A stretch of 64,000 nt of DNA, taken from positions 174,694 through 238,693 of the forward strand of contig CAJNDS010002345.1 of assembly GCA_905221605.1 (NCBI GenBank). The letters run 5' to 3'. This stretch comes from Symbiodinium natans. Taxonomy: Eukaryota > Sar > Dinophyceae > Suessiales > Symbiodiniaceae. Below are positions 31,141 through 41,823 of the stretch, piece after piece. The stretch's first letter is position 1. Every line of letters starts with the position of its first letter. The notes beneath the pieces are model-generated. The model did no database searches, was not told the origin of the DNA, and saw only the letters and a program-made list of their open reading frames with translations. The translations under genes and the position numbers were made by a program.

Positions 31141-31325
31141 GATTTTGAATTCAACCTTGCCCTTGCAAAACCTGAGAGCGGCAACTGCTCTTCTGTCTTA
31201 GCCTTCCAGAAGCAAAAAGCACAAGCCTTCCAAAAGATCATATCCGCAACTTTAGGATTTTTGGGGGTTTCAGGTAGCCGGCAGGAAACATCCCATACCG
31301 ACGAGTCCCCAAGATTCCCCGACAC
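31137..31325 (-). CDS. Candidate exon, about 60 codons
   Basis: A minus-strand frame beside a telomeric block: GNLGDSSVWDVSCRLPETPK and then KVADMIFWKACAFCFWKAKT. Balanced composition with Trp and Cys, which is rare in spurious frames. It ends close to the TTTAGGG block, as do several islands of the mosaic. Family unknown. Confidence 0.35.
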   Translation of the reverse strand: MSGNLGDSSVWDVSCRLPETPKNPKVADMIFWKACAFCFWKAKTEEQLPLSGFARARLNSKS

Positions 31326-31329
31326 CCTC

Positions 31330-32150
31330 TAAACCTCGATCTTGCATCATCGACAGCTATGCTTCAAGCCTGCCGGAGCCAACAAAAGAACCCGGCAGAG
31401 GCCTCGGTCGCGAAGGACTTAAATTCTGCCTCCATGTTCCTGAGCTGTCCATCAGAAAGAAGCCACAGTGTGTGTGTGTGCGTGTGTATACGGAGGCCTG
31501 GCTAAGAAGGAATGGAGCAAGGAGTTCACATGCTCAAACCTGCACCCGATATCCTGAACACACTCCCAAGCACTCGAAAACCCCAAACCTGATAAGCCCT
31601 AAATCCTGACACTGCAACCGAAATCACGAGCAGAAGAGGGTTTTTAGAAACACTCTTACACTGGAACCCCCACCCCCTCTCCCCCCCCCCGAAATCCTGC
31701 GGCCCCAAGGCCTAAACCCCCATCCTCGTGGCCTAGGCTCTCGATCTTCGCCATCTCAACCGACTCCTTGTAATGTTGGGGGGGCCAGTTTAGGGTTTAG
31801 GGTTTAGGGTTTAGGGTTTAGGCGCCATCAGGCAAAAGGCTTTGCAGGATTGGGGGATCAGTTGGCAGAACCCAAAATACTACCACCAGACACAACATTA
31901 GAAGATGATTCCCATACTGCCGCCCTCCCGCCCCCGCCCCCCCCAGAATTCACCGACATATCCACACGACTTCCCCATCAGCACTACTATAGGTTCCAAA
32001 TAACCGCGGGCCTCATTCATGATCCCAAAGGTGGGCTTCTCATGCCAAGATCGGCAATTTCAATTTTCTATCCACAGCCTCATGTCAGGGTACGGCCGGG
32101 CCTTGTGCATGTCTGTGCAAGCCTTGCTCAGGACTCGCCAAAACCGGTCC
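31330..32150. other. Unique stretch, no gene resolved
   Basis: Contains a short GT microsatellite (31471-31487) and a small TTTAGGG block (31791-31823). A plus-strand frame of 104 codons (31850-32164) has no motif. Confidence 0.5.
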
Positions 32151-32156
32151 TACTAA

Positions 32157-32252
32157 TTGCTTAAGAACCCCGAAAAAACAAAAAAACTATTCTTCCTTAT
32201 TAAGGGTAATATAGGGATAATTATTATCTATTCTTTTGGGGTTCTTAAGCAA
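32157..32252. repeat. 96-bp fold-back element
   Basis: Perfect 15-bp inverted repeat TTGCTTAAGAACCCC (32157-32171) and GGGGTTCTTAAGCAA (32238-32252), with partial pairing further in and an AT-rich centre. MITE-like; no clear target-site duplication. Confidence 0.85.
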
Positions 32253-32353
32253 ATAGTAGCAGTCGGAGTTTCTTCAGGCTTTCGGGTTTCGGCTCTCGTA
32301 CTGGCACAGGGCGGGTTTGAGGTTCGAGGGTTCATGGTTCTGCGCTTTCTGGC

Positions 32354-32428
32354 TGGTTCTTAGTTGGGACTGAGGGAATGAGGCACCCTATACAATCCCT
32401 AATTCCCTCATTCCCTACTAAGAACTGG
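32354..32428. repeat. 75-bp imperfect hairpin element
   Basis: GGTTCTTAGTTGGGACTGAG on the left pairs imperfectly with TCATTCCCTACTAAGAACTG on the right. A related half (GGTTCTTAGTACGGAATGAG) occurs at about 40414-40433. Confidence 0.8.
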
Positions 32429-32973
32429 CCAGGACAGCCCATGGCGCGCCTGGCCCCGGTCCTTCTGCAAGGCCCCCTGGTCCTAGTCGCAGCAGGCCCT
32501 CTTAACTCGCACAACCGGATCCCAGGGAGGGTCTATGGGTTTAGGGTTTTGGGTTTAGGGTACCGGCCCCAAGATCCTGATGTCGTTCAACAACTGTAGA
32601 CTGTAGCTCCGGTGCAGCAGATGTCAACTTTATACCCCAACCCTGGCCTGATGTGAGACGACTTTCCGACCGGCCGCCAACGCGGCAAGCGCAACAATGC
32701 GCCAGATCTTGGGTTTAGGGTTTAGGGCTCCAGGGTGTAGGGTTTAGGGTTTAGGCCCAGTTTAGGCTTTGCATGCTTTGGCTTTAGGGTTAAGCTTTGC
32801 ATGCTTTGGCTGAGGGCCTGGGCTCAGGGTTACAAAAGCCGAGAAGCAAAGCATCTGGCAAGCATGCGGGCTACAGCGCTGCCGGGTTTTTCAATGGCTG
32901 AACAGGCTTTTTTGTTGCACTACCTCTGTGAAGTGTTCGCCTGAACCCCTTCCAACGAAAACAGACGTTTCTA

Positions 32974-33222
32974 TCACAGCCTTGCGTGCGATGCGTGAGA
33001 TACACTCACTGCAAGGAACCAAGAGACGTAAGACAATCTTTTGAGCTCGAGAGCTCCAGGTTCTCCCGGGCTCTGGCCTGTACCTCTAGTACAGCCTCCC
33101 CGCGCCTCAAGGCTAGCAAAAGACTGCCACACGAAACAGAAGCGAATGCCATCTTGTCTTACACGTGCAATGTCGCTATGTCGCTCAGCTTCATGGCCTC
33201 TGCTTGACAATCCAAAACACAT
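32974..33222 (-). CDS. Candidate exon-bearing ORF
   Basis: A minus frame with VRQDGIRFCFVWQSFASLEA and ELKRLSYVSWFLAVSVSH. Protein-like composition without a recognised domain. The plus strand is also open. Confidence 0.28.
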   Translation of the reverse strand: MCFGLSSRGHEAERHSDIARVRQDGIRFCFVWQSFASLEARGGCTRGTGQSPGEPGALELKRLSYVSWFLAVSVSHASHARL

Positions 33223-33393
33223 CCTCGCCCCAGAGCAGTGGAATCACCACGCTGCTGTCCAAGATGCATGCTTCATTTGCGCTGGAGAATCTACCTGGGC
33301 TTTAACAGCAAAGCTGCCAGGCTAGTAGGTCGAACTACTGTAGTCAGGAAACGAATCTATGTGCAATCGGGTCTGGGACGTTCATCCCATTCG

Positions 33394-33627
33394 TCACCAG
33401 AATTTCACATGACTTTTCAGGTCAGGGCCGTAAGATTCCAAACCCATCAGACGCACCAGCAACCACTTTGGGAATAATGATTTGAAACATCTCCCAAGTA
33501 AGCCGACTGCCGCCACTGCCCAGCCGCCAAATGCAGCAGAGGCACCAGCAAAACGTGAAAAATAGGCCTGGTGGGTGCAAGCTCTGGAAGTCTTGGGTGA
33601 TCGGTCTGCGTGGGGATGTTCCCCCAT
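33394..33627 (-). CDS. Candidate exon, hydrophobic segment
   Basis: A minus frame containing YFSRFAGASAAFGGWAVAAV followed by GLLGRCFKSLFPKWLLVRLM, i.e. a possible membrane segment and a basic helix. No family recognised and no splice model. Confidence 0.3.
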   Translation of the reverse strand: MGEHPHADRSPKTSRACTHQAYFSRFAGASAAFGGWAVAAVGLLGRCFKSLFPKWLLVRLMGLESYGPDLKSHVKFW

Positions 33628-33628
33628 A

Positions 33629-33674
33629 TACTAGCAGTCCTTCATAAAAGTTGTAGCATGAAGGACTGTTAGTA
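33629..33674. repeat. 46-bp hairpin
   Basis: 17-bp arms with one mismatch (TACTAGCAGTCCTTCAT and ATGAAGGACTGTTAGTA) around a 12-nt loop. Confidence 0.85.
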
Positions 33675-33679
33675 CAAGG

Positions 33680-34900
33680 GATGTTAACAAGGTCTGCGGC
33701 TCAAGATTGGGTTTGAGGAGAGCGCCCAGTTTTCAAATCTTGGAACTGCCGAAATCAGGATGACCGAACAGCTCAGGGGAGTCCAAGGGGTACCAGATGT
33801 CCAGGAAAAGACGATGAAAACCGCTTGACGGGACCTCAGAACATAAGAGCACTACACCAACATCCGAGAGGCCCAAGAAAGGCAACAAGCAACAAAGCCC
33901 ATGCCCTAAACCCTAAACCCTGCTTCAGGTAAAAGCTCTTGGTGCCACATGAGTGAAGCCCCAATCTCCTCAAGGCTTAGGCATTGCGAGACCAGCACGA
34001 CGATGCGCAGCTAGCTTCTCTTAGTAAGTAAATTGCTATATCTTAAAATATTAATTTTGTACTTACTAACATGTCTATATATATATATGTACAGATTATG
34101 TTACAAAAAATAAATGCATTTAAATACAGTAAAAAAATAAACATATATACATGTATATATGACATCCGGACATCCCTCAAGCCACGTCGGTTGCAAGCTG
34201 AGGGGGCCCTCAAAACCACAACCCCGAATGCTTGAACATTAAACTCAGTGTTTGACCTCCACACCCTATACTAGACGAGTCCGTCAATTCGCAGGGCATC
34301 GGGAGCCTGTGTCAAGACGGCTTCAGGCCGCGAAAGCTTCTTGAGCAAACGAGCGGCGCGCAGGAGCTTGAGTAACTTGGGCTGGGGGGGGGGGGGGGGT
34401 GGAGTCACGTGCGAGGACTGCGTCGATTCTATGTCGCTGGGAGGTGGGAAGTCGGACCGGGGGGGGGGTGGGGGAAAACTTTGGGGGGGGCGGCTGGGCG
34501 GGCCGAGTCTTGCGTCGTGTGATGTTTTGCAAGCAACTTGCAGGTGTGCGGCTCTGAGAGTGGAAGCTCGACACCTCGAATGGTCGGACGAGGGATCCAA
34601 ATGGCGCTGCGCACGACAGAACCGTGTGGGAAACCTGTGCGACTGGCATCCTGAGCAGATTTAGCAGATTTGGTCCTTTCTCGTTGGCATGATCAGCAAC
34701 TAGACTGGGACCGCCAGGAATCCGCGGAAGACTGACTACGAAACTTCCTCAGCTTTCGTAATGGCGCCTGCAATAGACACACACTCAGCCTTGCGCTGGC
34801 AAGATTCGCAAGTCACTTGTGTCGACACTTTATGCCCATAACTTCTGCACAGCCATAGTCAGCAAAACTCGACAGTGCGCCGCGGCATATTTGCCTGAAA
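33680..34900. other. Unique stretch, no gene resolved
   Basis: Contains a TA tract (34077-34090), AT-rich sequence at 34020-34160 and a G-rich segment with two poly-G runs (34384-34400, 34461-34468) that keeps several frames open. No motif. Confidence 0.5.
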
Positions 34901-34903
34901 TGA

Positions 34904-35404
34904 TCAAAGTTTATAAGCCGATAACATTGGGCTCACGGTAGGAGTATCAGGGAAATGTGCTGAGCTATTGGGACCTCCTCTCTTAATGACAAGTATAAGA
35001 TGCCAGAATCTGGATGGGACCGGGATCTCCATAGCAAAACCGATGGCTTGTGCTCTGGCTGACCAGCTACGAGTCGCCTGTTTGATTCCATGGACAAGTT
35101 CTGGTTGCAGGAGACGCTGAAAAAAACACTGGAGAAATTTCAGAACGACCCTGGCAAAAACGAGACACGAACACTTACAACTGACAGGATCTCCGCAGTG
35201 AGGCTCGTGTTTCAATCTCAAGAACTTAATCCCTGTTCCCCTAGGAAGAAAAAAGGATCCTAATTTTTGTTCATATATAAGAAAGCCCATAACCCAAAAA
35301 GTAAAAAGGATCCCAAAAACACTGATCTCGAGAAGCTGCAGCCAAGAAAGCGGAAGAGAGCAGTGTAGAGCAGTGATATCAAGGATGCCAAAGCAGAGGA
35401 TCAC
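34904..35404 (-). CDS. Unrecognised 166-codon ORF, possible RT relic
   Basis: A minus-strand frame with a hydrophobic N-terminal part (LEISVFGILFTFWVMGFLIY) and a C-terminal part PSRFWHLILVIKRGGPNSSA. The spacing W...L.LV.KRG.P weakly recalls the segment before motif A of LINE reverse transcriptases, but no YxDD or other RT block follows. It may equally be exon plus intron read-through. Confidence 0.22.
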   Translation of the reverse strand: MILCFGILDITALHCSLPLSWLQLLEISVFGILFTFWVMGFLIYEQKLGSFFLPRGTGIKFLRLKHEPHCGDPVSCKCSCLVFARVVLKFLQCFFQRLLQPELVHGIKQATRSWSARAQAIGFAMEIPVPSRFWHLILVIKRGGPNSSAHFPDTPTVSPMLSAYKL

Positions 35405-37120
35405 TTCGCATGTCAGGCGCTCGACACAACCCTCCTCGCATTACGCGCGGCCGCGGGCGGGTCAGTTCACCAAAGTTGACACTAGCTGCGACGAACTCAT
35501 GCTCAACTCGCGAAAAAAAGTCGTGAAATTACAGACATGCCAGGCAAACAAACAAGAGCTGAATTTCCCGCTCGACGTTTCTTTTCCCAAGGCCCACAGC
35601 CCCGAAGAAGAGAGAAGTTTCGTGCAATGGGTTACGTCCCGAAAGGGTTTCTACAACCTCAAGAAGAACGCACAGGAATATGCCGTTTTCCACCAGCAAG
35701 GAGACCCTCGACCCCCAACCCTGCATCCTATCAGTTTCTGCGACGACTCTTTCTGGCTCGTACTATACTGCTTGTGAACGCGAAAAGATGCAGCCACTCC
35801 ACGAAATCGGCTTGCTGCGGCTTGCCACCCTTGAAGCATCTCCATCACCCGACCAAGGACTCAGAGCAAATCGAAACTGAGCCAAACTGCATGGAATCGG
35901 GATTTTGGCGGAAAGCAGAGAATCAGTGCAGAGAATCTTCGCTCTCAGTCATCGCAATGTCTACCCTTTTGTCCAGGTCTGCACAGCATCCGCGCGCGCG
36001 CGGTCTGCATGGTGCGGACCTTGCCTGGTGGCATGCACAAGCGAAGCCTTCCTAGATTTGAAACAGAAGTTTTGCATCTCCATACCGAAGCACCATTTGA
36101 CATATACGATCATTACTCTAGAGCTAAGGTCAAGCATGGATGGTTCCTCATACTGCAGGGTGGTTATCCGGCGAGACCTCCTAGGGGGTCGTGAAGCCTT
36201 GGTTCTGCCACCGCCCTCACCCGTCCACCAATGTTCACAGGGGCCAGCGTGCTCACCAGCCCCACCGCCTGCAGCCCCACTGCCCCCTCCCTTTTATTTC
36301 TGGAGTGGGATAGAAGATACTACATGGCTGCAGCTCACGCCCACATGAATCAGGTCACCAGCGCGCAAGCCGTGAGAACATTCTTAACAGCGCGCACAAC
36401 AGAACCTTCTTTGTTGTGATTGTAGTTGTGGTTCTTGCTGCTGTTGCTGCTGTTGCTGCTGTTGCTACTGCTGTTGTGCAGAAGAAAGAAGAGCAAAGAA
36501 GAGCTTCCACCTGCGTATCTAAGTTCCTGTCCGGCGGCCGGCTGCGGGCGACAGCCCTCAGAGTACGAATAACACGCACTAGGCATTCCAGTGGGACCTC
36601 AAAAGTCTTGAGGATGAAGTTAAGCCGCTATGTTGAGGAGCTTCTCGAGCAAGCACGAGCCCGACAGTATCAAACATGGATACAGGTGCTGATGAAGAGC
36701 TAGGGAGCAGTTGCATGTTCTGGCAATGAAAAAAAGAACATGTCTTGTCTTTTGGAGCACCTCTTGCACAGAGCTGCTAATCCCACCAGAATTGGCTCTG
36801 CCAGCTCTGCGTGCACTTTGGCGACCCCAGGTTGCTGGGTTTTGGAAAGCCGCGCATCTAGAAAAGTCAGACGAACTTAGTTGCTGAGTACCCTGGCCCA
36901 AACAAGGTTAACCTTTCAAATATGGTAAGATTATATGTGCTCCAAAAGGTTAGAGGTGACCTACTCAGCTACTAAGAGAAAGTACGGGAGCAGCTGCTGC
37001 TGCGCAATTCTGAATTCTGCCCTCTGCCGATGGCAGAGTCACATTCCCCCGGCGCTCCGAAGTCCAAGAAGCCGAGCTGCAGAGGATTTCGGTGCCGAGC
37101 TCCTCGTACAAGGCTTCTTA
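35405..37120. other. Exon-like frames, gene structure unresolved
   Basis: Several plus-strand frames (134, 172 and 147 codons between 35373 and 36348) and minus frames overlap without a recognised domain. A GCT/GTT trinucleotide tract lies at about 36425-36475. Confidence 0.35.
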
Positions 37121-37124
37121 TTGG

Positions 37125-37190
37125 GGGTTTAGGGTTTAGGGTTTAGGGTTTAGGGCTTAGGGTTATCGGTTATAGGGTTTAGGGTTTAGG
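37125..37190 (+). repeat. Isolated telomeric block TTTAGGG
   Basis: Four clean units then variants. Confidence 0.93.
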
Positions 37191-37561
37191 GGGCCTTTAG
37201 AATTAGAATAGGGTTCTTGATGAAGGGAGTACTCTGTATTTCTATGCCTGTATTCAGGCCAAAAGGCAGATCACCAAAGCTTTCAACGAGTTTAGTTAGC
37301 TTGCAATGCTGTAAGGACATGATCAGATAGATGGCAGACGCCCACCTATCAAACCCTCAGGCCTACACACCTCAACCCCTGGCCCTAGACCCTAAACTAG
37401 CCCTAAACTAGCCCTAAACCCCCTAAACCCCCTGAACCCCTAAACTCGACAGGAGTCATGTTCAGCTGGTTGTTTCTTGGTAGGTCCTGACTGTTGGAGT
37501 CACAGGGTGTGGGGGGGGGGCTCAGGGGCTGCTCAGAGCTTAGGCTGATTGACCTGTCCTT

Positions 37562-37620
37562 GATTTAGGGTTTAGGGTTTAGGGTTCAGGGTTTAGGGTT
37601 TAGGGTTTAGGGTTTAGGGG
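37562..37620 (+). repeat. Isolated telomeric block TTTAGGG
   Basis: About eight units including one TTCAGGG. Confidence 0.94.
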
Positions 37621-37682
37621 GGCTTAGGGTGCATAGCCTTTTCCAAGCTGGGGCTTCCCTTCAACTTCCTTGCTGTCTGGTC

Positions 37683-37901
37683 TCACAGCAAGAACACCGG
37701 CCACCGCTCAAAAATCATGAAGGCCGTCCCTCTTGTGGCTCTTCCAGTTTGTGCGTTTGGGTCTCGGCGGATGGCCACAGACCTCCATAACATAGGAGTC
37801 TGAACAGTTTGTTTTGCTATAGTCCCCCCAATTCTAGCTCTGAAGGCCCCGCCGTTCTTCCCCAAACCCTGACCGGAACCCACATCCTCAACTGTCCACA
37901 T
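37683..37901 (-). CDS. Candidate exon between telomeric blocks
   Basis: A minus frame with GGAFRARIGGTIAKQTVQTP followed by MLWRSVAIRRDPNAQTGRAT. Coding-like composition. It sits between TTTAGGG blocks at 37562-37620 and 38079-38156, repeating on a small scale the layout of the subtelomeric mosaic. Confidence 0.35.
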   Translation of the reverse strand: MWTVEDVGSGQGLGKNGGAFRARIGGTIAKQTVQTPMLWRSVAIRRDPNAQTGRATRGTAFMIFERWPVFLL

Positions 37902-38078
37902 CCTAACGGCTCAAGCCCATAAGACCCTCCTAAGGCCCAAGCCCGAGGCCCTAAACCGCAGACTATATTAACTATATTCCTCCCCCAAAGTATCAGCTTC
38001 GCCTGCGACCGCCATGTAGCTACGACCGGGGGCGGCGTGTGCCTGGGCTCCGGGTTAGGGTGCACATTCGAAGAAAGG

Positions 38079-38156
38079 GTTTAGGGTTTAGGGTTTAGGG
38101 TTTAGGGTTTAGGGTTTAGGGTTTAGGGTTTAGGGTTTAGGGTTTAGGGTTTAGGG
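38079..38156 (+). repeat. Isolated telomeric block TTTAGGG
   Basis: Eleven perfect units, unusually clean for a block 38 kb from the end. Confidence 0.97.
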
Positions 38157-38527
38157 CATGGGTTTCAAGGAGAGCAGCGACACGAACACGAGTGAGAATG
38201 ATGCCAATCGTCTTCATCGTCATCATCAGCAGCATCAGACGATGGGAATGTTGGAGTGCATGCGGGTTGGTTTAGGCTTCAGGATTTAGGGCGAAAAGGG
38301 ATTCAACAAGAGTTTTGGCAATTAACTACTTCCTGGGGTTTTGAAGTTACGGCGGGACCCCTGCTTGCTTGGGTCGGCGGTTCGAACTTGGTGGATGTGC
38401 GTACCGCGGCCACGAATACGCGATCGAGTTGCCGCGGCACCAACGGGCAAAGCAAAGTCCGCAGGCGACAGGGGTGAAGACGTCGGGTTGGCCTCAACAT
38501 CTGCTGCGGTTGGCTGCTTGGGGTGCT

Positions 38528-38594
38528 AGGGTTTAGGGTTTAGGGTTTGGGGTTTGGGGTTTGGGGTTTAGGGTTTAGGGTTTAGGGTTTAGGC
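38528..38594 (+). repeat. Isolated telomeric block TTTAGGG/TTTGGGG
   Basis: About nine units. It lies about 270 bp beyond the 3' end of the gene at 38869-40179. Confidence 0.96.
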
Positions 38595-38868
38595 GTCGGC
38601 GTGAAGCCAGGAGGCACTGTTCTGGTGTCCCTCTGGGGTTCTCCTTGGCAGTTGTGAAAGCGAAGCTCCTTTACAAGCAATGTGTTCGTCCATAGGCCAG
38701 GACACATCGCAGCTTCTTTCAAACAACACCTATACACTGTGCTGTACAACGTGTCGCGGCGTTCCGGGCAACGGGCAACGGTACCTAGATCGAATTACTG
38801 CGCTTGCATTGAAAACAGGCACCAACCCTCACCAGGCACCAAGCGACACATCCTCAGCTCTAGGATCT

Positions 38869-40179
38869 CTAGGTTGCCAGGATCAGCTTGCTGTGAAAGG
38901 AGCGTGGTGAGGCCGACATCGACCTAGTTCTCTTGAACGCACCAGTTCCCAATTCCTCCGGTTCCTCCGGCTCTTCCGGCTCCTCCAGCTCCAGGAATGT
39001 GTTGTGAACCACCAGGGCCGGGGATCGTGGGGTCGTGGGCACCGGCCTGTACAGGCGTTGCAGGCAGAGGCCCTGGTCTGTGCGAAAGCGGGGCTCCGCA
39101 TGCTCACTCATGCCTGGTGCCGATTGACCCCCATTCGCACGGCGATATGCCGACTTCTGCAGCGTGTAAGCTCTGTAGAAGCGATCCTTCACGCGCTGCC
39201 ACTCATGGTCTGGAACTACACACTGGTAGTGCTGCAACGCCTGGCCCTCCAACGACTGGTATACGTCTACGTGCTCACCAAGTTTTTCCAAGAAGAGCAT
39301 CAAATACTCCGAGAGAAGGAAGTTGCTGCTTCCAACCATGCGGGGATGGTAGCGGACCCAGAATGCCAGCCCTTGTCTTCGGCCTGCGTCGATGGTCGTC
39401 ACTTCCGTCACGTCCTCGGTGCTCGGCTCTAAAACTGGCAGAAATGGTCGGCCCCTTGGCCAGCTGTGTATGGCAAGGACCACATAGAACTGCTGATCCA
39501 ATCGCCGCATCTCCTCCATGCCGGGGCGATTGACGTACCAGTCAAACAAGGCCCTTGCCGAGGTGATCACGCTTTGGAAAGGCACCGAAACCCAGTCAGC
39601 AACGGTGGGCGCAGTCAGCGTCAAGGAAATCGACACGAGGCCCGGCTCCGTTTGCCGTCGGGCATGAGCGAAGCCAAAATAGTTCCGGGTATGACTTCGG
39701 CCCAAAAGGACACTGTCGCCGATCTCCGGATAGTTGTGCCGAACTATGTTGTGCACGATGTCCTTGCCCGTGGGGAACAGGAAAGCCAAGCTAGTAGCAT
39801 CCTCCTCGCCGTCCTTCTGTTTCGAGGAGAAGAAAACGTTGCACAGCTTGAAGAAGCGTGTGTATACATCCCCGTCTCGCATGACCAAAGCCTCGCCAGC
39901 TCCAAGCTGCTTCACGACCTCATAGCACTCCTCGTTCAGCTCGGGGCGGTTGCCTAGGAGCCAACTCCGAGCCTCGGGCCGCACGAAGATGGACCTATCC
40001 CCGAGGTTGCTCACGGGGATATTCTGGCAGGACAACCTCACCAGATGCCCACCCCATGGACAACGCTGTTTCAAGAGCTTGCCAGCGGAACACTCATGGC
40101 CGATCTGCCACCCCTCATCTTCGAGCAGATTCGGGACGAGGTGCAACAATTCCTCGATGTTCTCTGGGCTGATTGCCAT
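38869..40179 (-). CDS. Conserved-looking protein of unknown function, intronless
   Basis: A single uninterrupted frame of 436 codons from ATG to stop, much longer than chance and without intron-like interruptions, unlike the multi-exon neighbours. An in-frame stop lies about 50 bp upstream of the ATG, so the start is plausible. The N-terminal 100 residues are acidic and leucine-rich (SPENIEELLHLVPNLLEDEG). The middle is rich in aromatic residues. The C-terminus has a Pro-Glu-Glu repeat (about residues 395-407) and a basic Ser-rich tail (KRTRSMSASPRSF). No membrane segment or signal peptide. I do not recognise a domain. The lack of introns would fit a retrocopy, but no spliced-leader relic was seen upstream. 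Confidence 0.7.
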   Translation of the reverse strand: MAISPENIEELLHLVPNLLEDEGWQIGHECSAGKLLKQRCPWGGHLVRLSCQNIPVSNLGDRSIFVRPEARSWLLGNRPELNEECYEVVKQLGAGEALVMRDGDVYTRFFKLCNVFFSSKQKDGEEDATSLAFLFPTGKDIVHNIVRHNYPEIGDSVLLGRSHTRNYFGFAHARRQTEPGLVSISLTLTAPTVADWVSVPFQSVITSARALFDWYVNRPGMEEMRRLDQQFYVVLAIHSWPRGRPFLPVLEPSTEDVTEVTTIDAGRRQGLAFWVRYHPRMVGSSNFLLSEYLMLFLEKLGEHVDVYQSLEGQALQHYQCVVPDHEWQRVKDRFYRAYTLQKSAYRRANGGQSAPGMSEHAEPRFRTDQGLCLQRLYRPVPTTPRSPALVVHNTFLELEEPEEPEEPEELGTGAFKRTRSMSASPRSFHSKLILAT

Positions 40180-40261
40180 GTTGGTCTGCTCTCTACGAGC
40201 TCCTGCGCTTCTACAGGCCTGATCTTACAGGTCGAGCTCGGGCCAGTCGAAACTCTGCAAA

Positions 40262-41823
40262 ACTATTAAACACATGGCTACATACATACATAATGAAGCA
40301 AGTAATATTCATCTACAAATAAGCAACACTTCTATCATGAATTAAACTTTCCTTTGTTCATGAAACCCATGGAACGCGACCCCTTCGCCTCGAACGGCGT
40401 CGCCGTAGGGGCTGGTTCTTAGTACGGAATGAGATTTCGGGCTGGAATTTAGGGGTCTTGCGATGGCTTCTGGTGTTATGTGACTAGCTTTCAGGGTGCC
40501 AGGGAAAAGGAATCTGTGATTTCAGGCTCTATAAACGCCTTGAAGATCTTGCACAATCAGTTCCGAATCTGGGGCTAAGGAGAGTCAGACTGAGGGTTCG
40601 AGGTTTTGGTTCCTGGGGTTCCGTTTTCAAGTTTTGGGAATGCAGGGTCTGTGTGTGTGTGTGTGTGTGTGTTTGTTTTTTTCCTGTCGGGCTCTACGTC
40701 TGAGCTTTCTGCGTTTCAGGCTTAGAGTTCAGAGGCTTCTGGTCGGGTCAGGGGTCTAGGGTTTCGACTCTCACACTCACGCAAGGCAGGAGTCTGAGTC
40801 GGCTGCTGTGGGTCTCCAGTTGTGCGGCGAGAAGAGGGCGACTTGCCGACAAAAAAAGCCTTCGAGTGCAACAAAAAAATCACGAATGTCCCTAAACGCT
40901 AAACCCTAAACCCAAAACCCTAAACTCTAAACCCCTAAAGGCCCTAAACCAGGACTCAGGGTACCAGGTGCCCCCAGAACACCGCTGCTCTCACTGAGGG
41001 TCTGGAGCTGAAGCCTCAGCTAGGATTTAGAATTTCGAATATCAGAGTGCCAGGGGAAGTACACATAGGGCCTCAATGATTTGGAGTAGGGTTTGGGAGT
41101 ATGAGTGGAGCACACGAAAAAAACCAGAACTCTCAGAGTTGAAGGCAAGGCTCCAAAGGAGAAGGCCTCATCAAGCGACCGAACTTCCAAGCAAAGCAAC
41201 CGCTACCACCGCTGCCGCCCACGATGTCCGCACTTTGGGGCATCGCAGGAACCGTGCGACTCCCCTGAATCTGCTTGTGGCGCACGCTTTCAGGTGGAGG
41301 GGGCAGGGGCTCGGTGCTCCCCTCCTTTGGGCGTGAGGTTTAGGGTACAACACATGAGCCGAATCCAGACTGTTCAGAGAAAATCCCATCTCTGTTTGAC
41401 AGTCGAGCTGTTGCGCCCCTCGTGTGCAAGCTATCGCCTACAAAGCCCTCGAGCCAACCTCAAGGCGTTCTCAAGGTGCCTCGGCTTGGTGTGACGCTTG
41501 CGAGGTGTGCTGATGACAGCCCCTTGGCATTGCCTCATCTTTTCCCAAGTAAACAGCACCGGGCGGATGTGTCGCAGCTAGAGAAGACAGAATAACGGAT
41601 CCTTCAGAAAATCATCAGAAGTGCAAGAGGCGTAGTGTCAGTCTCTAAGGAGAAACGGAAAACCGCTCACGATCTTCATGAGAGGTTAGAGCTTACAACA
41701 GCTCACAACGGGGAATTTTGTTGAACTTCCAGCGGGTGTGGAAGGACCAGCTGCCCCTAGCAACATTCGCCAATGTTTTTTTCCACTCTTAATAAAAAAT
41801 GTACAAAATGTACGAAAAGGCTC
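40262..41823. other. Intergenic stretch between two minus-strand genes
   Basis: Contains a GT microsatellite (about 40650-40672), a half hairpin element near 40414 and a short run of CCCTAAA-like units at 40892-40940. It probably includes the 3' untranslated region of the gene at 41824-43532. Plus-strand frames near 41076-41494 have no motif. Confidence 0.55.
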
